Shown: one piece after another, positions 16,156 to 24,989 of the stretch
How the letters are laid out: each line of letters opens with the position of its first letter
Position numbering within the stretch: the stretch's first letter is position 1
Assembly: GCA_023432025.1 (NCBI GenBank)
Contig: JAEYVE010000162.1
Coordinates: 1-50,515 of the forward strand
DNA length: 50,515 nucleotides
Direction: 5' to 3'
DNA from: Pseudomonadota bacterium
Lineage (GTDB): Bacteria; Myxococcota_A; Polyangia; Polyangiales; Polyangiaceae
Notes under the pieces: model-generated
The model's input: the letters and a program-made list of their open reading frames with translations, nothing else
The model's database searches: none
What the model was told of the DNA's origin: nothing
Program-made: the position numbers and the translations under genes

Positions 16156-17609
16156 CCCTTCTCCCCGGCCCCGGGCTCTCCCGTCACGCCGGTCGGCGAC
16201 TCTTGGACGACTTTCTCCGCGTTTTCAACGGTCGACAGGACTTTCGTGACGCGGGCCGAGAATGAGCCCTGCTTTACGCGGACTTCCACCTCGTCCCCGG
16301 GCCGGAGCCCGTCGGCGCTGCGAATGGCGCGGCCGTGTGGGTCCGTGGCGAGCGCGTAGCCGCGTCCCAAAATGGCCAGGGGCGAGAGCGCGTCCAAGGC
16401 GGAGCCGCGCGCGGCGAGGTCACTCCGGTGACGGTCGAGGAGGCGCCGCATGCCGGCCTGGAGTCGTTGCTCGAGCGGCGTGAGGCGCGCTCGCGCGCCG
16501 GCAAGCACTGCGCGAGGATGGCGCCCCGACAGACGACGATGAAGCGCCTCGACCTCCGCGCGCCGGGACTTGACGGCACGGTGCGCGCTTCGATCGAGAC
16601 GCGCCACGAGCTCGTCCAGATCTTGTTGCCGCAGGTAGAGCAGAAAGCGAGGATCGCTGAGGCCCGCCTGCAACCTCTCGAGCATCGCTCGCTCGCGGTG
16701 CAGGCGTGTCTCGAGGGCGCGCCGGAGGTGACGGCGCTCTGCATCGAGCCGGCGCAGTCGCTCGCTGCGACTCGGCACCACGAGCTCGGCCGCCTGCGAA
16801 GGCGTCGCCGCCCTCACGTCGGCCACGAGGTCCGTCAGGGTGACGTCTACCTCGTGCCCCACCGCGCTCACGACGGGCACGTGGCACGCGGCGACGCGGC
16901 GCACCACGCGCTCGTCGTTGAAGGCCATCAAGTCTTCCCCCGAACCGCCTCCTCGCCCGATGATGATGACGTCCAAATCCGGCAAGCGCTCGAGGCGATC
17001 CAGCGCAAAAATGAGGCTCTCCGGCGCGCCTTCGCCCTGCACGAGCGCGCTGGAAACGACGAGACGCACCGGACCACGCCGCTTCGCGCAAATCGCGATG
17101 TCGTGGACCGCCGCGCCAGTGCGGCTCGTGACGACGCCCACCACGATCGGGTCGCCGGGGAGTGGTCGTTTGCGGGACGAATCGAAGAGTCCCTCGGACG
17201 CGAGCTTGGTCTTCAGCCTCTCGAGCGCTTCGAGGAGCGCGCCCCGCCCCGCGGGGCGCGCAGCGTCTGCGACCAACTGCAGCCGTCCGCGCTTTTCGTA
17301 CACGGTGGCGCGACCACGCAGCTGAACCCGGGCGCCCTCGGTCAGCGTTCTGCCGGCGCGCATGGCCGACAGCTTGTACATGACGCAGTCGATCATCGCG
17401 TCAGCGCGCTCGTCCTTCAGGCAGAAGTAGAGATGCCCGCTCGGCGCACGCTTCAGCCCAGCCACCTCGCCTTCGATCCATTCGGCCCCGGTGACACGCT
17501 CGACGCTCGCCCGGAGCCGTCGGCACAGCTCGCCCACGGCGATGACGGCAGGCTCCGTCGAAACGGGTCCCGCTGACGGCGGCCTGGGGGGTGGTTCTCG
17601 GTAATCCAC
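16152..17609 (-). CDS. xseA: Exodeoxyribonuclease VII large subunit
   Basis: The large subunit of the ssDNA exonuclease. An OB-fold domain (VGELCRRLRASVERV, IEGEVAGLKRAPSGHLYFCLKD) is followed by the catalytic domain (VGVVTSRTGAAVHD, DVIIIGRGGGSGEDLMAFNDE, VSAVGHEVDVTLTDLVADVRAATPSQAAE), then a coiled coil and a C-terminal beta region (LAILGRGYALAT). The start is uncertain: the frame extends to a TTG at 17654, but the conserved region begins about 18 residues after the GTG at 17609. No xseB is found next to it. It heads the three-gene overlap operon with aroE and the debranching enzyme. Confidence 0.93.
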   Translation of the reverse strand: MDYREPPPRPPSAGPVSTEPAVIAVGELCRRLRASVERVTGAEWIEGEVAGLKRAPSGHLYFCLKDERADAMIDCVMYKLSAMRAGRTLTEGARVQLRGRATVYEKRGRLQLVADAARPAGRGALLEALERLKTKLASEGLFDSSRKRPLPGDPIVVGVVTSRTGAAVHDIAICAKRRGPVRLVVSSALVQGEGAPESLIFALDRLERLPDLDVIIIGRGGGSGEDLMAFNDERVVRRVAACHVPVVSAVGHEVDVTLTDLVADVRAATPSQAAELVVPSRSERLRRLDAERRHLRRALETRLHRERAMLERLQAGLSDPRFLLYLRQQDLDELVARLDRSAHRAVKSRRAEVEALHRRLSGRHPRAVLAGARARLTPLEQRLQAGMRRLLDRHRSDLAARGSALDALSPLAILGRGYALATDPHGRAIRSADGLRPGDEVEVRVKQGSFSARVTKVLSTVENAEKVVQESPTGVTGEPGAGEKG

Positions 17610-17682
17610 GGTGGCGGGCTCTTCAGTCGTGATCGCGAAAGGCGGCGCCAGCAAGCCAGAATTGGCCCGCCGCCCCGACCTG

Positions 17683-17688
17683 TATAGT
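17683..17688 (+). promoter_or_regulatory. Possible -10 element (TATAGT) upstream of the carboxylase gene
   Basis: TATAGT, with TTGGCC 15 nt upstream (17662-17667), lies in the short divergent region between xseA and the biotin carboxylase gene. The spacing is shorter than ideal. It would give a leader of about 28 nt. A second candidate is at 17709. Confidence 0.3.
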
Positions 17689-17708
17689 CGCGGACCGCCC
17701 GCTCTGGG

Positions 17709-17714
17709 TATCTT
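17709..17714 (+). promoter_or_regulatory. Putative -10 element (TATCTT), leaderless type
   Basis: TATCTT ends 8 nt before the biotin carboxylase ATG, with no ribosome-binding site in between. It matches the recurrent TA-N3-T arrangement seen at other starts in this window. Confidence 0.35.
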
Positions 17715-17722
17715 CCGGTCCC

Positions 17723-19210
17723 ATGCGCAAGGTCCTCATCGCCAACCGCGGAGAAATTGCCGTGCGCATCGCGCGCACTCTCCGCGAAATGCGCATCCCG
17801 AGCGTCGCGGTGTACTCCACCGCCGATCGCGGGTCGCTCCACGTCGCGTCGTCGGACGAGGCTATCGAAATTGGACCTGCTCCCGCGCTGGAGAGTTACC
17901 TGGACATCGGGCGGCTCATCGACGCCGCGCGTCGTACCGGCGCCGACGGGCTTCACCCGGGCTACGGCTTCGTCGCCGAAAATGCCGAGTTACCCGAAGC
18001 CTGCGAGCGCGCGGGCATAACGTTCATCGGGCCGCCCGCCTCGGCGATGCGCCGCATGGGGCTCAAGATCGAGGCGCGTGAGGCGATGGCGGCCGCGGGC
18101 GTGCCCGTCGTGCCTGGCGGGTCGGCGAAAGATCTGGAGGACGCAAGGCGCACCGCCGCGCGCATCGGCTACCCGCTCTTGCTCAAGCCTTCAGCGGGCG
18201 GCGGCGGCAAAGGCATGCGGCGCGTGTACGACGAAAGCGAGCTCGCGGAAGCGTACGAGCGAGCTCGCAGCGAGGCCAGAAACGCCTTCGGCGACGACAC
18301 CGTGTACTTCGAAAAGCTCATCGGCCGAGCGCGGCACGTAGAGGTACAGCTGCTCGGGGATCGAGAAGGACGTGTGGTGCACCTCTACGAGCGCGACTGC
18401 TCGCTCCAGCGACGCCACCAAAAAATCGTCGAGGAGTCTCCGTGCCCCGCGCTCACGGAAGCCCAGGTCGAAGAGCTCGGACGTATCGCCGCGCAAGGCG
18501 CTGCGAGCATCGGTTACCACTCCGCGGGCACCATGGAGTTTCTGCTGGCCGAGAGCGGAGAAATCTACTTCTTGGAAATGAACACGCGCCTCCAGGTGGA
18601 GCACCCGGTCACCGAAATGTGCACGGGGCTGGACTTGGTCGAGCACATGGTGCGCATCGCGCGCGGAGAGCCGCTTCCGTTCTCGTCGGCTCCGCCACGC
18701 CGTGGGCACGCGCTCGAGCTCCGCGTGTACGCGGAAGATCCGGCGCGCGGCTTCTTGCCGAGCCCCGGCAAAATCACCGAGCTCAGGCTGCCCGGTGGAC
18801 CCGGGGTGCGCAACGACGAAGGCGCGCGAGCAGGACAAGTCATTCCCCCCGACTACGATCCGCTCATCGGAAAGCTCGTCGTGCATGGGGCGACGCGCGA
18901 GAGCGCGCTTCGCCGCGCCGAGCGCGCGCTCGCGGAGTACCACGTGGGCGGCATCGCCACGAACTTGGACTTTTTGCGCTCCGTCGTCTCGCACGAAGCA
19001 TTCGTGCGCGGAGAGCACCACACGCGTTACCTGGACGACCACGTGAGCGACGTCCTCGCGCAAGCGACCCTGCCGCCGGAGGAGCGGGCGCGGCTCGTCG
19101 CGGCACTCGCTGCGCGAGCGCACGAAGCCTCGCTGCGCTCACGACCCGCCGCGGCCGCGACCACGCAGAGCCCGTGGGTGCTTCAGCATCGCTGGGCGCG
19201 CGGGCGCTGA
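17723..19210 (+). CDS. accC: Biotin carboxylase (AccC-type, ATP-grasp)
   Basis: Carboxylates biotin with bicarbonate and ATP, feeding acetyl-CoA or another acyl-CoA carboxylase. The 495-aa protein begins KVLIANRGEIAVRIARTLRE, has the ATP-grasp glycine-rich loop KPSAGGGGKGMR, ERDCSLQRRHQKIVEE, and the catalytic EMNTRLQVEHPVTE. The last ~45 residues extend past the usual AccC end and are Ala/Arg-rich. There is no fused biotin-carrier (AMKM) domain, and accB or carboxyltransferase genes are not adjacent. It could therefore serve fatty-acid synthesis or a propionyl/methylcrotonyl-CoA carboxylase; the symbol is a best guess. The gene is divergent from xseA. Confidence 0.88.
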   Translation: MRKVLIANRGEIAVRIARTLREMRIPSVAVYSTADRGSLHVASSDEAIEIGPAPALESYLDIGRLIDAARRTGADGLHPGYGFVAENAELPEACERAGITFIGPPASAMRRMGLKIEAREAMAAAGVPVVPGGSAKDLEDARRTAARIGYPLLLKPSAGGGGKGMRRVYDESELAEAYERARSEARNAFGDDTVYFEKLIGRARHVEVQLLGDREGRVVHLYERDCSLQRRHQKIVEESPCPALTEAQVEELGRIAAQGAASIGYHSAGTMEFLLAESGEIYFLEMNTRLQVEHPVTEMCTGLDLVEHMVRIARGEPLPFSSAPPRRGHALELRVYAEDPARGFLPSPGKITELRLPGGPGVRNDEGARAGQVIPPDYDPLIGKLVVHGATRESALRRAERALAEYHVGGIATNLDFLRSVVSHEAFVRGEHHTRYLDDHVSDVLAQATLPPEERARLVAALAARAHEASLRSRPAAAATTQSPWVLQHRWARGR

Positions 19211-19237
19211 CGTTCGCCCCCCGCCGGTCGAAGCGTC

Positions 19238-20176
19238 CTACTTCGACGCCTTGCGGAGCTCGTGCACGAACTCCCAATCAGCGATCAAGTGTTTGCGGAG
19301 GAGCACCGAGAGGAGCGCTGCGCACACCCGTTGCCAATTGACGTCCGCACCGAGCACCGCCGACGTGTCGGCGCCGTCGGCTTGTGCCTTGAGGGCTTCC
19401 ACGAGGTCACGCGCGGTCAGCTCGGGCTCCGCGCTCGTCACGCCCGCTCCACGGTGCGCCGCTGCCGGTAAATTGAGCTGCGTACCGTCCAGCAGCGTGA
19501 GCGTCACCGTCTTCGGCGCGGGACCGCGAGAGCGCGGCGAAGGCATGGACGTTTCGCGGGCCTGCACCGGACGACTCGAGGGTGCCGCCTCCTCGGGGGG
19601 GACGGCGGGAGCCTCTCGACGTGGTGGCGGGGGCGCCTCGACCGCAGCTGCGCGCGGCGGTACGGTGGACGGCGTCAAGGCGGAACCCGCGGACGCCGCG
19701 CGCAGCGGCGGCGGTGGTTCGGAGCGATTGTCCCCGTAGTAGGCGCGAATCGCCGCTCGAATGTCCGACGGTGGCGCGATCATCGGGCGCACCGTGAGAC
19801 CCGCGAACTGCTCCACCTGACTACGGGCCGTAGCGTCGCTGGGGTCGTCCATGGCCACGTACAGGCTTTCGCCCTGGCCGCGAGTGCGACGCACGAAAAT
19901 CGGGATCAAGCAGTGACGTTCCGCGAGCTCTCGCGGCACCAGATTCAGGAGCTGCCTAGAAAAATCGATGTGGTGCAGGGAGACCCACGGCACGCTGAGC
20001 TGCTGGCTGAGCACCTGCGTGACCTGCGTTTCGGTCACCACCCCGCTCTCGACGAGCAGGGTGCCCAAGCGACGCCCGTCCGTGGCTTGCAGCGCCAATA
20101 CGTCGCTGAGCTGCTGGCGCGTGATGATTTTCGCTTCGACCAGAAGCTCGCCAAGACGTACCCGCACCGGTTCCAT
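19238..20176 (-). CDS. Stand-alone MshEN (GspE N-terminal) protein, probable c-di-GMP binder
   Basis: A 312-aa protein beginning with the N-terminal domain of type II secretion / type IV pilus ATPases but lacking any ATPase domain. Two tandem motifs starting RLGELLVEAK (residue 7) and RLGTLLVESG (residue 36) are each 24 residues ending in Q and separated by 5 residues. This is the 24-5-24 layout of MshEN domains that bind cyclic di-GMP. The next part (about 65-150; VPWVSLHHIDFSRQLLNLVP, IPIFVRR, YVAMDDPSD) completes the GspE_N fold. A Pro/Ala-rich linker (about 150-215) leads to a helical C-terminal region. In the first motif the Gly at position 10 is Lys. It is likely a signalling adaptor. 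It is convergent with accC. Confidence 0.8.
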   Translation of the reverse strand: MEPVRVRLGELLVEAKIITRQQLSDVLALQATDGRRLGTLLVESGVVTETQVTQVLSQQLSVPWVSLHHIDFSRQLLNLVPRELAERHCLIPIFVRRTRGQGESLYVAMDDPSDATARSQVEQFAGLTVRPMIAPPSDIRAAIRAYYGDNRSEPPPPLRAASAGSALTPSTVPPRAAAVEAPPPPRREAPAVPPEEAAPSSRPVQARETSMPSPRSRGPAPKTVTLTLLDGTQLNLPAAAHRGAGVTSAEPELTARDLVEALKAQADGADTSAVLGADVNWQRVCAALLSVLLRKHLIADWEFVHELRKASK

Positions 20177-20185
20177 GCACCGGGG

Positions 20186-20191
20186 AGGCTA
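20186..20191 (-). promoter_or_regulatory. Putative -10 element (TAGCCT on minus strand), leaderless type
   Basis: Read on the minus strand, TAGCCT ends 9 nt before the ATG of the MshEN gene, with no purine-rich ribosome-binding site in between. Confidence 0.3.
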
Positions 20192-20402
20192 CGTCGAATC
20201 GGTAGCGCACGGCTACCGCGGACCGCTCGGATCGCCCTCATTCTGGCTGGCCGCCGCTCGCCCTTCCGACCCAGGCACTCACCCGTCCGGGCAATGCCAT
20301 CGCTCCCGCGAGAGTGCTATGAAGGGCTGGAGTGGGACTCGACCCGCTTCCTCCCCAGCGCGAGCCCCGTGTCCACGTAGGAGCCACGCGCCTGCCGCCG
20401 CA

Positions 20403-23084
20403 ATGAAACCGATGAGTCCAGAGGGCAGCAACAAGCCCGTCACCGCGACGACGGCGGACGGCAAAACGACGCGGGCCTGTCCGCAGTGCAAGGCACCTTG
20501 CAAGCTGAGCCACCAGTACTGCCCCGACTGCGGCTTTCCCGTCGCGACCGTCGCCTCGGGCGACGACGACCGGTTCATCGGCAGCACGCTCCCCGGCGGC
20601 CACCACATTCTCGATCTCGTCGGCGTGGGCGGCATGGGGCGGGTCTACCGCGCCGAACAAGCCCTGCTCGGCCGCACCGTGGCCGTAAAAATCGTGCACC
20701 CTCACCTCATGGCCGACGAAAACTCGGCCATGCGCTTCTTGACGGAAGCGCGCGCGGCGAGCCAACTGAACCACCCCAATAGCGTCTCAGTATTCGACTT
20801 CGGGCGCACGGACGCCGGCCAGCCGTATCTGGTCATGGAGTTCTTGCGCGGCAAGGACCTCGCGCAGGTGGCGTACGAAGAGGGGCCGCTGCCGTTTTCC
20901 CGCATCGCGGACGTGCTCCGTCAAGTGCTCGCCGCACTCGGTGAGGCGCACGAGCTCGGCATCATTCATCGGGACTTGAAGCCGGAAAACATCATCCTGC
21001 AGCCCCTCCGGCGGGGCGGAGATTTCGTGAAGGTCGTGGATTTCGGCCTCGCCAAGCTGCGGGCCGAGCCCCAATCCACGAGCGTTACGAGCCCCGGTAT
21101 CGTGTGCGGCACGCCGGACTACATGGCGCCCGAGCAGGGTCGCGGCGACGTCATCGACGGACGAAGCGACCTGTACGCGGTCGGGGTGATCCTGTTTCAG
21201 CTGCTCACCGGCCGGCTCCCGTTCGAAGCCGAAACGCCCGCTCAGGTCGTCATGATGCACCTGACGATCCCCGCGCCGGATCCACGTCAGGTCTGCCCCA
21301 AGCGCCAAATCCCGACCGCGCTCGCCGAGGTCGTCAAGCGTGCGCTTTCGAAGAACCCGGCGCAGCGCTACCAAGACGCTCACGAGCTCAGCAGCGCCAT
21401 CTCGAATGCGCTCGAGCCGGAGATCGAAGAAACGGAGCTCGCTCCGGACTCCTTGGCGCCGAGCTTCGTGGTGGGGGAAACCACGAACTGCGAAGCGTGT
21501 GGTTACCGCGTGCCGCTCGCGCGGTATTGCTGCGAATGCGCGGCGCCGCTTCCCAAGGAGGTATCCATGCCCGCGCCCACGGCCTTCGTCGGGCGGGACG
21601 AGGACCTCTCGTGGCTCGAAGCGCAGCGGCCGTACGGTAGCGACTTGGCCATCGCCCGCATCGTCGGGGAAAGCGGCAGCGGTAAGACGCGTCTGCTGGA
21701 GGAGTTCGCGCGCATCTCGAGCGAACGTGGAGACAAGGTCGTCACGGTCGGGCCGGATCCGTACTCGGCTTGCGTCAGCGGCTACGCGCTGACGCAAGCC
21801 GTGCGTCTCCTTTCGCACCTCGATCCGACGGCGCTCCGCCAAGGGCACTTCGACGGCGCCTGGCCCGAAGCAGTGCTCGGCCTGCAGGAGCTCTTCTTGG
21901 GTCCGAGCAGGAGCGATCGTCGCTCTCCGCTCGATCGCCGTCACTCGCTCGCTCAAGCTCTTCGCTGGGCCATGGCGCGCGCCGCCGCGCGCGGCCCCGG
22001 TCTCCCCGTTCTCCTCGTCGACGACTTGGACCGAGTCGACGGCCCCTCGCGCCACGCCATCGCAGATTTGCTCACCGACCCGCCACAAGCAGCGGGTCTC
22101 ATCGTGGCCAGCCACGTGCCTACGTTCGAAGTGAGCTGGGGCGCGGAGCACGACGCCGTGCGCGTCCTGGACGGTCTGACGGCGCGCGAGGTGCGGCCCA
22201 TGCTCGGTCCGCAGACGGAGGTGCCGCAGCGAGACCGCTACCTACCGCTCTACGTGGACCAGGCCGTGCGCCACCAATTCGAAGGTGGCGTGGAGCACCC
22301 CGGACGTCTCGCGGACCTCATTGCGCTGCGCATCGACATCCTCGACCAAGGCGCGCGCCGGGTGCTGCAAGGAATCGCCGTGCTCGGCGACGAAGCGTCC
22401 CGCGAGGACGTCACCGCCATCGTGGACCACGACGGCCCCATCGACGACGCCGTGGCCACGTTGGTGGCCCGCGGCATGGTCTCGGACATCGGCCAGCGTT
22501 TGGCCACCCGCCACCCGCTCATCCGGGAAATCGCCCTGGCCGGCATCCCGCTCGGAGTGCGGCGCGAGCTGCACCGGCGCGCCCTGGAGCGTGGAGACGA
22601 ACGAGGAGCGCCGCTCGAGGCGCGCGCCCAGCACGCCTACTTCTCTCAAGAGGCGTTTCACGCGCTGCTCTTGCTCGAGCAAGTCGCGGACCGCGCGACC
22701 GCGCGTGGGGACGGAGCGAGCGAAGTGCTGGCGCTCCGCCGCTGCTTGGAGATCGCCCGCCAAGAAATTTCGCGGGGCGAGCTCGATGATCCGCTGCGCG
22801 CCGTGCTCATCTTCAGCAGAAAATTGGGGGCCTCCCTCACACGCGCAGGAGATTTCGCGGACGCAGAAGGTGTGCTGCGCGAGGCGCTCGACTTGGCGGG
22901 TCCCGCCAGCGAAGACCGCGCCAAAGTGCTCGGCGCGCTGGCGCACGTGGCCCACGGCAGGCGTCGCAACGGCGAAGCGCTTCGCTGCCTGGAGGAAGCC
23001 ATCATCGTGGCCGAAGCCGCAGGCGCGACCGAGCTCAAGTCGTCGCTCTTGGACACACGCAGGGTTTGGTCCCCGACCCCCTGA
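20403..23084 (+). CDS. Ser/Thr protein kinase with zinc ribbons, AAA-type ATPase and TPR-like tail
   Basis: An 893-aa signalling protein. Order: zinc ribbon (C26, C29, C40, C43); kinase domain about 65-335 with VGVGGMGRVY, catalytic Lys96 (VAVKI), HRDLKPEN (189-196), DFG (213-215) and APE; a second zinc ribbon (C363, C366, C376, C379); then a predicted STAND/AAA ATPase with Walker A GESGSGKT (422-429) and Walker B VLLVDDLDRVD; finally helical TPR-like repeats. It resembles myxobacterial PknK-type kinase-ATPases. All catalytic residues look intact. The TPR part is short and stops after SLLDTRRVWSPTP, so the tail may be truncated relative to relatives. The start is chosen at the ATG before the first ribbon; the frame is open upstream without conserved sequence. 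Confidence 0.9.
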   Translation: MKPMSPEGSNKPVTATTADGKTTRACPQCKAPCKLSHQYCPDCGFPVATVASGDDDRFIGSTLPGGHHILDLVGVGGMGRVYRAEQALLGRTVAVKIVHPHLMADENSAMRFLTEARAASQLNHPNSVSVFDFGRTDAGQPYLVMEFLRGKDLAQVAYEEGPLPFSRIADVLRQVLAALGEAHELGIIHRDLKPENIILQPLRRGGDFVKVVDFGLAKLRAEPQSTSVTSPGIVCGTPDYMAPEQGRGDVIDGRSDLYAVGVILFQLLTGRLPFEAETPAQVVMMHLTIPAPDPRQVCPKRQIPTALAEVVKRALSKNPAQRYQDAHELSSAISNALEPEIEETELAPDSLAPSFVVGETTNCEACGYRVPLARYCCECAAPLPKEVSMPAPTAFVGRDEDLSWLEAQRPYGSDLAIARIVGESGSGKTRLLEEFARISSERGDKVVTVGPDPYSACVSGYALTQAVRLLSHLDPTALRQGHFDGAWPEAVLGLQELFLGPSRSDRRSPLDRRHSLAQALRWAMARAAARGPGLPVLLVDDLDRVDGPSRHAIADLLTDPPQAAGLIVASHVPTFEVSWGAEHDAVRVLDGLTAREVRPMLGPQTEVPQRDRYLPLYVDQAVRHQFEGGVEHPGRLADLIALRIDILDQGARRVLQGIAVLGDEASREDVTAIVDHDGPIDDAVATLVARGMVSDIGQRLATRHPLIREIALAGIPLGVRRELHRRALERGDERGAPLEARAQHAYFSQEAFHALLLLEQVADRATARGDGASEVLALRRCLEIARQEISRGELDDPLRAVLIFSRKLGASLTRAGDFADAEGVLREALDLAGPASEDRAKVLGALAHVAHGRRRNGEALRCLEEAIIVAEAAGATELKSSLLDTRRVWSPTP

Positions 23085-23187
23085 GGTCGGCATCCCCGAA
23101 AGGCAGGCGCTTGAAAGGCTCACGCCCCGTCCGCATCACGCCGCGAGGCCGCCGAGCGCGCGCGCTCCGTCCGAGGAGCGCGCGGCC

Positions 23188-24216
23188 ATGACGAAACTCT
23201 TCACGCCGCCACCCACGCTAGTGACGCGGTGGGATCTCGACAAAACCTACCTTCGCAGCGAGTTCCACACGGCTCGAGATCTGCTGCGCTCCGCCTTCGA
23301 GCGACCGGACCAAAAACGCGCGGTCCCCGGCGCCGCACGCGTCCTACGAGAGCTGGGGCGCCCCGGCGTGCGCGTCCACATCTTGAGCGGCAGCCCCGAA
23401 CAAATGAAGCGCCCGCTGGTGGAGCGCCTCGAGATGGACGGCGTGCGCTTCGACGAGCTCACCCTCAAGCCGAACCTGAAGAACCTCCTCCGCTTTCGAT
23501 TCGGGGCGCTCAAGGACCAGTTGGGCTACAAGCTGCCGGCCCTGCTCGAGGCGCGCATGCACGAACGCCACCGCCTCGGCATCACCGGCTGCCCGGAAGT
23601 GCTCGTCGGGGACGACTCGGAGGCGGACGCCTTCGTCTACTCGCTCTACGCGGACGTGTGCACCGGCCAATTGCAAGGAGACCAGCTCGAGTTGATTCTG
23701 GAGGCGGGTGAGGTCCACGCCGACGCCGCCGAGCGCGCCATCCAAGCCTCACGGGCCATCGACACGTGGAGGGCCGACCCGGAGAGCACACCTTTTCGCA
23801 TTTTGATTCACTTGGACCAGCAGACGCCCCCCTCGCGCTTCGGACAGCACGGGGATCGTCTGGTGCCCTTCTACAACTACGCGCAGGCCGCGCTCGTGCT
23901 CTTGGAGGACGGCCATCTCCCCGCCCTCGCCGTGTACCGGGTCGCCCTCGAGCTGTGCGAACAGTTCCGTTTCGATCTGGATGCCCTTTCACGTAGCTAC
24001 GTGGACCTCTACCGGCGTGGGCACCTCGGCCACGCGGCGCTCGAAAAACTCCACCTGGACCGCCCGAGGGCCCCCGTCGAGCTTTCCCCGTGGTCCGAAC
24101 GAATCCAGGAAGACTTGGCACGTCTCGGCCCTTCCAAGTCGCCCCGTTTACCGTCGGCGGCAGACTACATCACGCTCGCCCGGCAACACCGCGGCGGCCG
24201 AAATCGGCGCCGGTAG
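23188..24216 (+). CDS. HAD-superfamily phosphatase-like protein (App1/LNS2-like)
   Basis: A 342-aa protein with HAD motif I WDLDKT (D16, D18), motif II within VHILSGSPEQM, Lys in LTLKPNLKNLL, and motif IV/acidic GDDSEADAFVYS. The combination DxDxT with SGSP resembles the App1/LNS2 (DUF2183) phosphatidate phosphatase group, but the match is by eye. The C-terminal ~120 residues, with FYNYAQAALVLLEDGHL, are helical and unassigned. GAGGAG precedes the ATG. It lies 103 nt after the kinase gene on the same strand, suggesting a shared unit. Confidence 0.72.
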   Translation: MTKLFTPPPTLVTRWDLDKTYLRSEFHTARDLLRSAFERPDQKRAVPGAARVLRELGRPGVRVHILSGSPEQMKRPLVERLEMDGVRFDELTLKPNLKNLLRFRFGALKDQLGYKLPALLEARMHERHRLGITGCPEVLVGDDSEADAFVYSLYADVCTGQLQGDQLELILEAGEVHADAAERAIQASRAIDTWRADPESTPFRILIHLDQQTPPSRFGQHGDRLVPFYNYAQAALVLLEDGHLPALAVYRVALELCEQFRFDLDALSRSYVDLYRRGHLGHAALEKLHLDRPRAPVELSPWSERIQEDLARLGPSKSPRLPSAADYITLARQHRGGRNRRR

Positions 24217-24323
24217 TCCAAGCGGCGGCGCCGATAAGGCTCCTGCCGCTTGCCTTCGACCGACTCGCGAGTAAAACCGTGGCCCCGCCGGCTTTTCCTC
24301 GCCACGACGAGGGGCCTCGAGCG

Positions 24324-24989
24324 ATGGGCCCGTGTTCGGGCCCACAGGCCAGTGACGAGCCTGAGAAAGTGGGCCGCACCTTGGATAGCGATCTTGCGGA
24401 ATCGGTCAGCGCCTTGAAGGAGGCGTTTCAGCATCGTTCGATGCCCCTCTCGCTGACGAAGGGCGACGAACATCTCCTGGCCACGTTGCGCGGCATGCTT
24501 CGCTTGCCGCGCCGTTACCGCGAGTTCTTGGCCAAGTGCGACCCGGTCTCACTCGAGACGCGCACGCCGTCGGAGTGTGTGCGGCTCCTGCCCGCCTCCG
24601 AGCTCCTCGCCGAACAGGCCGGCCACTGCTTGGACGAGAGCGGAGAGCTGATTTCCCAGCCGCTGCCGAACGGCTGGCGCCCGACGTGGGTGGTCATCGG
24701 CCACAGCACCCTGCTCGGAGATCCGTACTTTTTGGACGTCTCCGCCGCCGACGCCGAAGGCGACTGTCCCGTGTACACCGCCATGAGCGGGACCGACACG
24801 TGGCAGCCGCGGCTGTGTGCGTCCAGCTTCGCGACCTTCCTCCGCATTTTGGCCGTGAGCATGACCGTGGCTGGCGGCTTTTCCGAAGACGACCACGACA
24901 TGGACGACGAAGAAGTCTTCCGTGAAGCGTTGGGACCCAAAATTCGCGAGTACGACCCCGCCGCGCTGAAAGCCGGACATTGGACATGA
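24324..24989 (+). CDS. SMI1/KNR4 (SUKH)-like protein
   Basis: A 221-aa cytoplasmic protein of the SMI1/KNR4 fold. LPRRYREFLAKCDPVSLE fits the SUKH N-terminal phrase (P-x-x-Y-x-x-F-L), followed by LLPASELLAEQAGHC, WVVIGHSTLLGDPYFLD (the usual W-hhhG-x-x-x-x-G-D-x-hhhD motif), VYTAM, and ASSFATFLRIL. SUKH proteins are often immunity proteins of toxin systems, but no toxin is adjacent, so another role is equally possible. GAGGGG lies upstream of the ATG. The stop overlaps the hisD ATG by 4 nt (ATGA), meaning coupled translation with histidine biosynthesis. Confidence 0.78.
   Translation: MGPCSGPQASDEPEKVGRTLDSDLAESVSALKEAFQHRSMPLSLTKGDEHLLATLRGMLRLPRRYREFLAKCDPVSLETRTPSECVRLLPASELLAEQAGHCLDESGELISQPLPNGWRPTWVVIGHSTLLGDPYFLDVSAADAEGDCPVYTAMSGTDTWQPRLCASSFATFLRILAVSMTVAGGFSEDDHDMDDEEVFREALGPKIREYDPAALKAGHWT

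Noticed and set aside
24324..24989. Toxin-immunity module based on the SUKH fold
   Set aside because: No polymorphic toxin, Rhs/WapA or contact-dependent system lies beside it, so only the fold is reported.
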